From NCBI GenBank assembly GCA_041390305.1, contig JAWKQE010000004.1, positions 62,001-126,000 on the forward strand: a stretch of 64,000 nt of DNA, given 5' to 3'. Source of the DNA: JACKCR01 sp041390305 (lineage in GTDB: Bacteria; Eisenbacteria; RBG-16-71-46; CAIMUX01). Below, in pieces: positions 25,057 through 33,336 of this stretch. Every line of letters begins with the position of its first letter. Within the stretch, counting starts at the first letter, position 1. A program made the translations under genes and the position numbers. Under the pieces are notes generated by a model. The model saw nothing but the letters and a program-made list of their open reading frames with translations. It was not told the DNA's origin and made no database searches.

Positions 25057-25479
25057 CTACCGCGAAGGAACCATCAGCACCGGAATCCTCGTCCGGTGAC
25101 GCACGGCATGAGCGACGCTCCCGCGGAGAACGTCCTGGAAGATCCCGTGCCGGTGCGTCGCCATCGCGATGAGGTCGCACGCCCCAGCCTCGGCGAGTCC
25201 CACGAGCCGCGTCGCCGGATCGCCTGTTTCGAGGACGACCTCCACGTCGAACCCGTCCACCTCGAAGCGCTTCTTCACGGATTCGAGATAGGCGCGCGCA
25301 CGTCGGATCTCTTCTGAGTCCTGGAGGTCGAGTGCATCCTGGTAGCGGGCCACGAACCCGACGGCCACGTGCGCAAAGACGATGTGGGCGTGATGGAGAC
25401 GAGCGAGCTCCCCGACATGGTAGAGGATCGTCTCGTCGGCTTCGGAGTTCTCGAGGGGAACGAGGATCCGGGTGTACAT
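25057..25479 (-). CDS. universal stress protein (UspA family)
   Basis: A single Usp domain of 140 residues. RILVPLENSEADETILYHV begins the first strand, and the nucleotide-binding region near the end reads DLIAMATHRHG followed by RGSVAHAVRHRTRIPVLMV, close to the G-2x-G-9x-G(S/T) ATP motif. ATG 25479 is preferred because GGGAGG lies nine bases upstream. An earlier ATG at 25488 touches that site directly and overlaps the Nramp stop by four bases. Cytosolic stress-response protein, co-transcribed with the metal transporter. Confidence 0.85.
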   Translation of the reverse strand: MYTRILVPLENSEADETILYHVGELARLHHAHIVFAHVAVGFVARYQDALDLQDSEEIRRARAYLESVKKRFEVDGFDVEVVLETGDPATRLVGLAEAGACDLIAMATHRHGIFQDVLRGSVAHAVRHRTRIPVLMVPSR

Positions 25480-25484
25480 CGTCG

Positions 25485-26828
25485 TCATCCTCCCAGCCAC
25501 TCGGCGACTGTGACCACGAGCAGGTAGGCATTGAGGGCGAGAATCAGGGCGGTGACGACCCAGGCGGTGATCCTGAGCCTGGGCGAATTGGCGAACCGCC
25601 CCATCTTCTCCCGGTCGTTCGTGAACCGGACGAGCGGGACCACGGCGAACGAGAGCTGGAGGGAGAGGATCACCTGGCTCAGGATGAGGAGTTCGCCGAC
25701 TCCGCGCGGTCCCGAGACCGAGGCCACGATCGCGGCCGGCACGATCGCGATGAGCCGTGTGACGAGGCGGCGAAGCCAGGGACGGAGCCGCAGGTCCAGG
25801 AACCCTTCCATCACGATCTGCCCTGCGAGCGTCCCCGTGATCGTCGAGTTCTGCCCGGACGCGAGGAGCGCGATGGCGAAGGCGGCGCTCGCGAGCGGAG
25901 CGCCGAGCACGGGCGTGAGGAGGTGATAGGCGTCGTTGATGTCCGTCACGTCCTGGTGCTGCGTCCCGTGGAAGGCGGCGGCGCTCAGGATGAGGATCGT
26001 CGCGTTGATGAAGAACGCCGCGGAGAGGCTCACGTTGGAGTCGATGGTGGCGAAGCGGACCGCCATCTCCTTGCCGTGGTCGTCTCGGGCGAACGCGCGT
26101 GTCTGGACGACGCTCGAGTGGAGGTAGAGGTTGTGCGGCATCACGGTGGCACCGAGGATGCCGATCGCGATGTAGAGCATGCCTGGATCCATCACGATCT
26201 CCGGCGCCGGGACGAGACCGCCCAGAACCGCCACCGCGTCCGGACGAGACGCGACGAGTTCGTACGCGAAACATCCCCCGATCGTGAGGATGAGCGTGAC
26301 GACCACCGCTTCGAGCGCGCGGAATCCCCAGTTCTGGAGGAGCAGGACGACCATCACGTCCACCGCGGTGATGAGAACGCCCCAGACGAGCGGTAGACCG
26401 AAGAGGAGGTTCAGTGCGATCGCCGATCCGATCACTTCGGCGAGGTCACAGGCCGCGATTGCGATCTCGCAGAGGATCCAGAGAACGACGTTCACTTTGG
26501 ATGGGTAGTGATCGCGGCACGCCTGGGCGAGATCCCGCCGCGTTACGATCCCGAGTTTCAGCGCGAGGTGCTGGAGGATCATCGCGCAGAGGTTCGAGAT
26601 GAGGATGACCGAAAGGAGCCTGTACCCGTACTTGGCCCCACCCGCAATGTCGGTCGCCCAGTTGCCGGGATCCATGTAGCCGACCGCGACGAGGAGCCCC
26701 GGCCCGGAGAACGCGATCAGCTTCCGCCAGAACGAGTCGTTCGCGCCGACCCGCACCGAGGCGTGGGACTCGGGTAGGGAGACGCTCGTGCGCGCCTTCC
26801 GCCAACCCCGGTCCGGGGGATCGCTCAC
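25485..26828 (-). CDS. mntH: Nramp-family divalent metal transporter
   Basis: Imports Mn2+ or Fe2+ by proton symport across the inner membrane. Eleven hydrophobic segments are visible. The family's metal-site motifs are present: GYMDPGNWATDIAGG in helix 1 and LGATVMPHNLYLHSS in helix 6. The transport signature region GQNSTITGTLAGQIVMEG is also intact. GTG 26828 overlaps the stop of an upstream 12-codon mini-ORF (GTGA) and has CGGGAAG nine bases before it. The downstream universal stress gene overlaps or abuts its end. Regulation by a metal sensor is likely, but no operator can be named from the sequence. Confidence 0.92.
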   Translation of the reverse strand: MSDPPDRGWRKARTSVSLPESHASVRVGANDSFWRKLIAFSGPGLLVAVGYMDPGNWATDIAGGAKYGYRLLSVILISNLCAMILQHLALKLGIVTRRDLAQACRDHYPSKVNVVLWILCEIAIAACDLAEVIGSAIALNLLFGLPLVWGVLITAVDVMVVLLLQNWGFRALEAVVVTLILTIGGCFAYELVASRPDAVAVLGGLVPAPEIVMDPGMLYIAIGILGATVMPHNLYLHSSVVQTRAFARDDHGKEMAVRFATIDSNVSLSAAFFINATILILSAAAFHGTQHQDVTDINDAYHLLTPVLGAPLASAAFAIALLASGQNSTITGTLAGQIVMEGFLDLRLRPWLRRLVTRLIAIVPAAIVASVSGPRGVGELLILSQVILSLQLSFAVVPLVRFTNDREKMGRFANSPRLRITAWVVTALILALNAYLLVVTVAEWLGG

Positions 26829-26863
26829 AGGTATCTGCTTCCCGCCAGGTTGGCGTCAATCAT
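26825..26863 (-). CDS. 12-residue mini-ORF ending in the mntH start
   Basis: ATG 26863 is preceded by GGGAGG eight bases upstream. It encodes MIDANLAGSRYL, and its TGA shares bases with the mntH GTG. It may serve as a leader for translational coupling. The region around its start is a near copy of that of the mini-ORF upstream. Confidence 0.4.
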   Translation of the reverse strand: MIDANLAGSRYL

Positions 26864-26946
26864 CGCGTCTGCCTCCCGGTAGACCTGCGTCACTCACCGC
26901 GGCTGGATCTCGTTCGGCGGGCGTCAGTCATCGCGCCTGACTCCCG
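26852..26946 (-). repeat. 27-base direct repeat covering two translation-initiation regions
   Basis: The segments 26852-26878 and 26920-26946 match at 23 of 27 bases. On the coding strand each reads CGGGAG-N-CAG-N-CGCGATGA followed by TGACGCC, so the repeat contains a ribosome site, an ATG and the first codons. Confidence 0.7.
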
Positions 26947-26967
26947 TTCAGATTGCGTCTGGCTCAT
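26890..26967 (-). CDS. 25-residue small ORF overlapping the peptidase stop
   Basis: Its ATG overlaps the stop of the preceding peptidase gene (ATGA). It encodes MSQTQSERESGAMTDARRTR and five further polar residues. An internal ATG lies after CGGGAG in the repeated initiation region. No homolog is recognised; it may be a coupling leader rather than a functional peptide. Confidence 0.3.
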   Translation of the reverse strand: MSQTQSERESGAMTDARRTRSSRGE

Positions 26968-27740
26968 GGATACTCGATCCCGTCGGCCGACGCCTCTTCC
27001 ACGGCCGCGACCCAACCCTCTTCGAGCTGTTCCAGACTGAGCCCCGTGAACCGGCTGAGTTCCTTCGTTCCTCCGTCCCAGGCCGCCCGAACGCCGTCCC
27101 GTCCCCAGGACTCGAGGATGAACTGGACGAAGCTCCCCGCGAGCGGATAGGAGATCCGGTCGTCCTCGCCTCGGAACTTCCTGGAGAGCGTATCGAGCGG
27201 GATCCAGCGATCGCTCTCTCTCAGATGACGCGCAAGTCCGTGGAGCGGGTGTCCGTACCAGACTTCCGAAACACAGACAGCGCCCCCTTCGTTCACCCAC
27301 AGGTCCGGCGTGCCCCATCGGTTCATGGCCACGACGTGAAAGAGCTCGTGGCGCGCGCTGATCCGGAAGTGGTCGTTGACGAGGAAGACGAGGACGCCGG
27401 TTTCCGGAAACGCGATCCCATTGGTCTCGGCCCCGAGGAGGCTCACCATCCGTTCGCGCGAGGGGACGAAGAAGAGATCGAGCGGCCCGTCGTACCCGGG
27501 CTCCCCGAGGAACCCCAGAATCTGGTCCAGGGACTCCTCCGCGTCACGCCCGACCTCGTCCGCGCGCTCCGCTCCCGGGGCCCCCGGCTCGTAGTGGATC
27601 GTAAAGTGCTCGGTCCGGACCTCGCTCCAGTCGAAGCCCGAGCGACCGACCAGGTCCGCGGCCGAGGGCTGTCCGCCGCCGAGAAGCCCGCATCCGGAGA
27701 GAGCCCCACCGGCAACGAGGGCCGCGGAGAGCGCGGCCAT
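26964..27740 (-). CDS. MA-type zinc metallopeptidase-like lipoprotein
   Basis: ATG 27740 begins MAALSAALVAGGALSGC, a short lipoprotein signal with LSGC. A longer frame exists upstream, with another hydrophobic stretch but no other good start before 28019. The mature domain resembles peptidase MA-like proteins: RTEHFTIHYEPG near the start, then ARHELFHVVAMNRWG with an HExxH zinc motif, and LWVNEGGAVCVSE giving the third, glutamate, ligand. PLAGSFVQFILESWG is also family-typical. Probably a membrane-anchored protease or an inactive relative facing the periplasm. It is first in a chain leading to mntH. Confidence 0.75.
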   Translation of the reverse strand: MAALSAALVAGGALSGCGLLGGGQPSAADLVGRSGFDWSEVRTEHFTIHYEPGAPGAERADEVGRDAEESLDQILGFLGEPGYDGPLDLFFVPSRERMVSLLGAETNGIAFPETGVLVFLVNDHFRISARHELFHVVAMNRWGTPDLWVNEGGAVCVSEVWYGHPLHGLARHLRESDRWIPLDTLSRKFRGEDDRISYPLAGSFVQFILESWGRDGVRAAWDGGTKELSRFTGLSLEQLEEGWVAAVEEASADGIEYP

Positions 27741-28013
27741 TGCGAACAGGCCGCGGAGAGCCGGGAGGAGAGCGACGAACGCGGACAGGCCGCCGACCGC
27801 GCCGGCCCGGCACAGTTCGCCGACCGGAAGGATCGCGCGGACGGATCGCCGACGTCGCGCGAATGGAGGAGAGGGCTCGGTCCATACGGCTCCCAGCCTA
27901 CCGGCCACCCGGGGAACGGTCGACGCCGATTTGCGCGCAACTCCTGGGCCGAAACCACGATACGTCGTCTGGAGGGGCGGAATCCGCCCTGTCCCCGGTC
28001 CCGAAGCCTGGGC

Positions 28014-28019
28014 TACCAT
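28014..28019 (+). promoter_or_regulatory. candidate -10 element (TACCAT)
   Basis: GGGCTACCAT lies 62 bases before the SctV start and is identical to the element before the VWA gene. No clear -35. Confidence 0.35.
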
Positions 28020-28081
28020 CGGCGACTGTTCCGCCCACAGGGCCTGTTCCGCGCCGAGACGTCATTCACGAGGAGATCCGC

Positions 28082-30202
28082 GTGTCCCGATTCTCTGCTC
28101 TCTGGGAAGACCTGAGGTCCGGCAACGTCGAGAAGGTGCTGACCCAGTACAGCGACGTCCTCCTGGCCGGACTCATCATGAGCATCGTCGGGATGATGCT
28201 GATTCCGCTCCCGACGCCTCTCCTCGACGTACTCCTCACGGCCAACGTCTGCGTCGCCACCACCATCCTCATGGTGGCGATCTACATCCAGGACGCGACC
28301 AAGATCGCGTCCTTCCCGACCATCCTCCTCATCACGACGCTCTTCCGACTCGGCCTCAACGTCTCGACCACGCGACTCATCCTCCTCCAGGCGGACGCGG
28401 GAGAGGTCGTCCGTGCTTTCGGCGCGTTCGTGGCGGGTGGCAACATCGTCGTCGGTATCGTGATCTTCCTCATCCTCACGATCATCCAGTTCGTCGTGAT
28501 CACGAAAGGCGCCGAGCGCGTGGCGGAAGTCTCCGCCCGGTTCACCCTCGATGCGCTCCCCGGAAAGCAGATGTCGATCGACGCGGACTTCCGGGCCGGA
28601 CTCTTCGACATCCACGAAGCCCGGAGGCGCCGGAACTCCCTCCAGCGCGAGTCCCAACTCTACGGAGCGATGGACGGCGCGATGAAGTTCGTCAAGGGTG
28701 ACGCGATCGCGGGCATCATCATCACGATCATCAACATCATCGGCGGTCTCTCCATCGGCGTCCTCCAGCGCGGCATGGAAGCAGGCAAGGCCGCACAGAC
28801 CTACTCGCTCCTCACCATCGGTGACGGACTCGTGAGCCAGATCCCCGCCCTTCTCATCTCCGTCTCCGCCGGTATCGTCGTCACACGGGTCGCCTCCGAA
28901 GAGTCCGAGACCCATCTCGGGAAGGACATCGGACAGCAGATCCTGGCCCAACCGAAGGCGATCGCGATCGTGTCCGTGCTCCTCGTCCTCCTCGGGCTCG
29001 TCCCGGGGCTGCCCAAGGTGCCGTTCTTCCTCCTCGCCCTCGTCATGGGTGGCGTCGCCTACGGTCTCTTCCGGACCCGTCGACTCGCGGAAGAAGCAGA
29101 GGCACAGCCCGAAACCGACGAAGACGATCTCGGGAGCGAACCTGGCTACAGCCTCACCGTTCCGATCCTGGTCCAGGTGAGCCAAGGGCTCACGGCGCTG
29201 ATCGACCGCGAAGGCGAGGGCGGGAAGATCCTCGCCCAGAAGGTTCCGGAGCTCAGGAACTCGCTCTACTTCGAACTCGGCGTGCTCTTCCCGCCGATCC
29301 AGATCCGCGGTCGGCAACCGATCGAAGGGAACGGATTCGCGGTCCTGCTGAAGGAAGTCCCGATCTACACGGGAACCATCCCGGAGGACAAGCGACTGAC
29401 GGCCGAGTCCGCGGAGAGCCTCGCCATCTTCCAGCTCGGCGCGGAAGAAGCGATCCATCCGGTCACCGGGAAGCCCGCCGCGTGGATTCCGGCGGACAAG
29501 GAGGAGACAGCGAAGGCAGCAGGCATCCGTGTCTACGCGCCCGCCGAGCTGCTCGTACTCCACCTCGCGGGATTCCTCCGGAACTACGCGCACGAGTTCA
29601 TCGGCCTCCAGGAAGTGCGGACGATGCTCGACCAACTCACCGAGTCGCATCCGAGTCTGGTCGACGAAGTCGTTCCCAAGGTGGTCAATCTGTTCCAGAT
29701 CACCGAAGTGCTCCAGCGACTCGTACGCGAGCGCGTCTCGATCCGCGATCTCAAGGGGATCGTGGAAGCGCTCGGCGAGTGGGGCCGGATGGAAACCGAT
29801 CCGCTCCAGCTGACGGAGCTCGTACGTTCCAGCCTCTCGCGTCCTCTCTGCTTCCGGCATGCGCGTCCGGACGGGAAGCTCCTCGTCTACACCGTCGATC
29901 CGGAGATCCAGCAGGCGGTGAGCGAGTCGATCCGCCGCACCACGACCGGCAACTACCTCGGCCTCTCTCCCGACATCCAGGCCGACATCCTCGAGGCGAT
30001 CCGCCGCGAGCTCGGACCCCGTCCGGCCACCGCACCTCCGGCCGTCGTACTGGTGGAGAACGACGTCCGTCCTTACGTGCGTCGGCTCGTCGAGCTCGAG
30101 TTCCCGGACGCGGCGGTGCTCTCCATGCGCGAGCTGACGCCGGAGCTGATCCCGCAACCCGTGGGGATGATCTCCCTCAGCGGCGCGGGCATGTTCGGGT
30201 AG
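28082..30202 (+). CDS. sctV: type III secretion export gate protein SctV (FHIPEP family)
   Basis: GTG 28082 follows AGGAG by six bases. Residues 1-330 carry about eight membrane helices and the FHIPEP signature RLGLNVSTTRLILL. GIVVTRVASEESETHLGKDI and QPKAIAIVSVLLVLLGLVPG are typical of the membrane-cytoplasm junction. The 360-residue cytosolic part ends in RPYVRRLVELEFPDAAVLS and MRELTPELIPQPVG, which match non-flagellar SctV (YscV/HrcV/InvA) better than flagellar FlhA. In complete systems it forms a nonameric ring that docks chaperone-bound substrates. No other export-gate, ring or needle gene adjoins it here. The nearest candidate partner is the SycD-like TPR protein at 14565. Confidence 0.88.
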   Translation: MSRFSALWEDLRSGNVEKVLTQYSDVLLAGLIMSIVGMMLIPLPTPLLDVLLTANVCVATTILMVAIYIQDATKIASFPTILLITTLFRLGLNVSTTRLILLQADAGEVVRAFGAFVAGGNIVVGIVIFLILTIIQFVVITKGAERVAEVSARFTLDALPGKQMSIDADFRAGLFDIHEARRRRNSLQRESQLYGAMDGAMKFVKGDAIAGIIITIINIIGGLSIGVLQRGMEAGKAAQTYSLLTIGDGLVSQIPALLISVSAGIVVTRVASEESETHLGKDIGQQILAQPKAIAIVSVLLVLLGLVPGLPKVPFFLLALVMGGVAYGLFRTRRLAEEAEAQPETDEDDLGSEPGYSLTVPILVQVSQGLTALIDREGEGGKILAQKVPELRNSLYFELGVLFPPIQIRGRQPIEGNGFAVLLKEVPIYTGTIPEDKRLTAESAESLAIFQLGAEEAIHPVTGKPAAWIPADKEETAKAAGIRVYAPAELLVLHLAGFLRNYAHEFIGLQEVRTMLDQLTESHPSLVDEVVPKVVNLFQITEVLQRLVRERVSIRDLKGIVEALGEWGRMETDPLQLTELVRSSLSRPLCFRHARPDGKLLVYTVDPEIQQAVSESIRRTTTGNYLGLSPDIQADILEAIRRELGPRPATAPPAVVLVENDVRPYVRRLVELEFPDAAVLSMRELTPELIPQPVGMISLSGAGMFG

Positions 30203-30545
30203 TCCGGACCCGGCTTGGGGCCGCCTCGACGGCGCGACTCTCCCTTTCCGGATCGCCCCCGGCCCGGACCGGCGCGCGCGCCCTCGGCCCGCCAGCTCGA
30301 AGGAGCCCGGCACCCACGCGCCCCCAGCCCCGTAGTCCTACAACTATAAACTCGACAACGACCTAGCGGCTCCTGGGCCCATCACGTGTAGCCGCGACGG
30401 TATCGATCCGGCGTACCTGCCTGCCGCGCAGGGAGGAAGTCCACCCCCGGGCGGATTCCGCCAAGCTCAAGAAACCGCGGGATGTCGACGACCAAGAGAA
30501 GGGATAACCGTCCGCGCACCCAAGTGTTGGGAGGAATGAGCTCCC
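30203..30545 (+). other. 343-base intergenic region
   Basis: No convincing gene. A locally AT-richer spot (ACAACTATAAACTC, about 30340-30353) could be a promoter -10 for the kinase. A short open frame ending in AKLKKPRDVDDQEKG (stop TAA near 30507) has fairly gene-like codons but no usual start. An antisense frame in the same place is equally open. Neither can be supported as a gene. Confidence 0.4.
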
Positions 30546-33158
30546 TTGATCGAGGCGCCGCAGCCCGCACCCCTCCCAACCCCTGAGGGGGCCCCACCGA
30601 CCGTGTCCTGGAGTTCCAGTCTCCAGACACGGCTCTCGTTGTCGCTCCTCGGATTCCTACTCGCCCTGGCCACGACGGCCGCCGTTCTCCACGAGACCTT
30701 CGGCCGGAGCCTCCTCCAGCATGACGCGTTCCGACTCCACGAAGAGTCCGGAGCCCTCATCTGCTCCGAGATCGAGAAGCTCGCGGTCGAGGCACGCACA
30801 CTGACCCAAGCGATGGCAAACGTGGGAGAGACTCTGCCCCAGAGTCCCGTCGTGCACGAAGCCGTCCTCTCCAGATTGCTGGACGCGGAAGGACGTGAGG
30901 TCGTAATCGCGGGTGGTGGCTTCTGGCCGGAGCCGTACACGTTCGACCCGGTCGAAGAGCGGCGGGCGTTCTTCTGGGGCCGGGACTCCCTCGGCGGTCT
31001 CGCGCTGGTGGACGGTTACAACGACGCCGCCAATCCGAGGTACCAGGAAGAAGAGTGGTACATCCCCGCCGCGTTCCTCGAGGACGGCGAGGACCTCTGG
31101 TCGAAACCCTACGTCGACCCGTACACGAAGGTCCCGATGGTGACCTGCGTCGTCCCGATGTTCCTCGGTGAGGAGTTCTACGGGGCTGCCACGGTCGACA
31201 TACGACTGGAGGGAATCCGCTCGCTCCTCCTGGAGGCGACACGGGAGTACGGCGGGTACGCCTTCCTCGTCGATCCGGAGGGAGATCTCCTCTCCTTTCC
31301 GAGTGTCCACGGGTTCGAGAAGGACGGAACGCTCCGCACGATCGAGGCTCTCGGTTCCCTTCATACGGCATTCACCGAAATCGCCGAGGCACTCGAAGTC
31401 GAGCGTGACGAGATTCGAACGCTCGGCCGCAGCTCGGCACGGGCATCCACGATCGCGACCGGACTCCAGTCACGCTCATCCAGCATGGACCCGGACCAGG
31501 CCCTCCTCATCGCCGCACTCGCCAGTCATGACCACGGCATGGACGAGAGACGCGAGGTCGGTCATCTCCTGGTCGACGATGACTTCTTTCTCGGCGAGCC
31601 TTGCTCGGTTTCTCTCTTCCGCGTGCGCGAGACGCACTGGAATCTCATCACCGTCCTTCCCCTTCGAGTGGCGACGAGCCGGGCCGACTTCATCAATCAC
31701 GTTCTTCTGGGCATCACCATCCTCGCCTCGCTCCTCGCGTTCGTTGTCGCCTACTTCCTGCTTCGCCGGCTCCTGGTTCGGCCGCTCCGATCCATGACCT
31801 CACAGCTCGCGGAGTTCGCTTCCTCGCAATCGGCAAAGGGCCGGATCGAAGTGGACGGAGCGAACGAGATCAGCCTCCTCGCCTACTGGTTCAATCGACG
31901 AAGCGAGCAGCTCGCTCGGCTCATCGAGCGCCACGAAGCGACGGAGTCGGAGCTCCTCCAGGCCAAACAGGAGGCGGAGACCGCGACGGAGGCGAAGAGC
32001 GCATTCCTCGCCGCCATGAGTCACGAGATCCGGACGCCGATGAACGCAATCATCGGAATGTCCGGACTCCTGGCCGAGACTCCGCTCGACAAGGAACAGC
32101 ACGACTTCGTCCGTACGATCCAGCACTCTTCGGAAGGACTCCTCACGATCATCAACGACATCCTCGACTTCTCGAAGGTGGAGGCAGGTCGATTCGAACT
32201 CGAGTTGATGGACTTCTCCCTGCCCGAGATTCTCGAAGAAGTTCGGGACCTCATCGAAGTCTCCTGCCGCGTGGAGAGTGTCGACCTCCGCTCCAAGATG
32301 GAAGACACCGACGTGACCGAGTTCCGAGGCGATCCCGGTCGCCTGAGGCAGATCCTGATCAACCTGCTCGGCAACGCGGCCAAGTTCACGCACGAAGGCT
32401 TCATCGAGCTGCGCGCCCGCGTCGAGCCCCTCTCGGACGAGACCCGCGTGGTCGTATTCGAGGTGGAGGACTCCGGCGTCGGAATTCCACCCGAGGCCCA
32501 GGAGAAACTCTTCCAGCCCTTCACTCAGGCGGACTCGACGACACGACGGCGCTTCGGCGGGACGGGGCTGGGCCTCTCGATCTCGAAGCAGCTCGTCGAG
32601 CTGATGGGTGGAACCTTGTCCTTCGAGAGCACCCCAGGGACGGGATCGACCTTCCGGTTCGAGATTCCGTTGGAGGTGTCGACCGGCCGCGCAGATGGAG
32701 TTCGCGAACGAACACGCGAAGGACAGCTCCCTCACGACGAAGGGCCCGTGCCGGACGTCGAGGCCGTCCGTGTGCGGATTCTCCTGGTGGAGGACAACAT
32801 CGTGAACCAGAAGGTCGCCCGGCGGATCCTCGAGAAGGCGGGACACCGGGTCGATTGTGCGGCGAACGGACGAGAGGCGGTCGAGGCGGTTTCTTCTCTT
32901 CCCTACGATCTCATCCTCATGGACTGCCAGATGCCGGAGATGGATGGATTCGAGGCGACGACCCGGATTCGAGCCCTGTCCGAGCCGACCTGCCGGATTC
33001 CGATCATCGCACTCACGGCCAATGCGATCCAGGGCACCCGTGAGCGCTGCCTCGTGGCGGGAATGGACGACTACCTGAGCAAGCCGATCAACCGTGACGC
33101 TCTGCTCCAGATGGTCGGACTCTGGGGACGCGCGGGAAGGCAACGGTCCGCATCCTGA
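30546..33158 (+). CDS. hybrid sensor histidine kinase with Cache-type sensor and receiver
   Basis: Inner-membrane sensor. Helix 1 (LSLLGFLLALATTAAVL) and helix 2 (ILASLLAFVVAYFLLRRLL, about residues 390-410) flank an extracytoplasmic Cache-like domain containing WSKPYVDPYTKVPMVTCVVP. Then come a HAMP segment, a HisKA dimer with the phosphorylated His in AAMSHEIRTPMNAIIGMSG, a HATPase domain (NLLGNAAKFTHEG N-box, GVGIPPEAQEKLF, GGTGLGLSISKQL) and a receiver (RILLVEDNIVNQKVARR, phospho-Asp in DLILMDCQMPEMDG, Lys in YLSKPIN). TTG 30546 is 11 bases after GGGAGG; GTG 30603 is an alternative just before the first helix. No cognate regulator is adjacent. Confidence 0.92.
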   Translation: MIEAPQPAPLPTPEGAPPTVSWSSSLQTRLSLSLLGFLLALATTAAVLHETFGRSLLQHDAFRLHEESGALICSEIEKLAVEARTLTQAMANVGETLPQSPVVHEAVLSRLLDAEGREVVIAGGGFWPEPYTFDPVEERRAFFWGRDSLGGLALVDGYNDAANPRYQEEEWYIPAAFLEDGEDLWSKPYVDPYTKVPMVTCVVPMFLGEEFYGAATVDIRLEGIRSLLLEATREYGGYAFLVDPEGDLLSFPSVHGFEKDGTLRTIEALGSLHTAFTEIAEALEVERDEIRTLGRSSARASTIATGLQSRSSSMDPDQALLIAALASHDHGMDERREVGHLLVDDDFFLGEPCSVSLFRVRETHWNLITVLPLRVATSRADFINHVLLGITILASLLAFVVAYFLLRRLLVRPLRSMTSQLAEFASSQSAKGRIEVDGANEISLLAYWFNRRSEQLARLIERHEATESELLQAKQEAETATEAKSAFLAAMSHEIRTPMNAIIGMSGLLAETPLDKEQHDFVRTIQHSSEGLLTIINDILDFSKVEAGRFELELMDFSLPEILEEVRDLIEVSCRVESVDLRSKMEDTDVTEFRGDPGRLRQILINLLGNAAKFTHEGFIELRARVEPLSDETRVVVFEVEDSGVGIPPEAQEKLFQPFTQADSTTRRRFGGTGLGLSISKQLVELMGGTLSFESTPGTGSTFRFEIPLEVSTGRADGVRERTREGQLPHDEGPVPDVEAVRVRILLVEDNIVNQKVARRILEKAGHRVDCAANGREAVEAVSSLPYDLILMDCQMPEMDGFEATTRIRALSEPTCRIPIIALTANAIQGTRERCLVAGMDDYLSKPINRDALLQMVGLWGRAGRQRSAS

Positions 33159-33173
33159 CCGCGCCAGGTCTTC

Positions 33174-33186
33174 GACAACTGTTGTC
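33174..33186. repeat. 13-base perfect inverted repeat
   Basis: GACAAC-T-GTTGTC sits just after the kinase stop and upstream of the polyferredoxin gene. Size and symmetry suit a dimeric regulator site; no regulator is identified. Confidence 0.35.
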
Positions 33187-33336
33187 TTCCATTAGCACAA
33201 CCGAACCCAAGATCCGCATGTTCTAAGGTAGAGTGATAGTCTGCCCCGAAGGTGTCGGGGCGTCGCGCGATCCAGAGGCCGTCCGGCTCCGAGGGTGTGC
33301 GCAACCCGGCGACCGTCCATCGAGGCTTCGCTGTCG

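Noticed and set aside
28013..30313. A 766-codon open frame antisense to sctV
   Set aside because: It mirrors a gene with clear family motifs, has a Asp/Glu/Arg-rich composition typical of antisense reading of GC-rich codons, and shows no domain or ribosome site.
30536..30586. A 16-codon leader ORF before the hybrid kinase
   Set aside because: Its ATG is only one base from the GGGAGG site, which is too close, while the same site suits the TTG start of the kinase.
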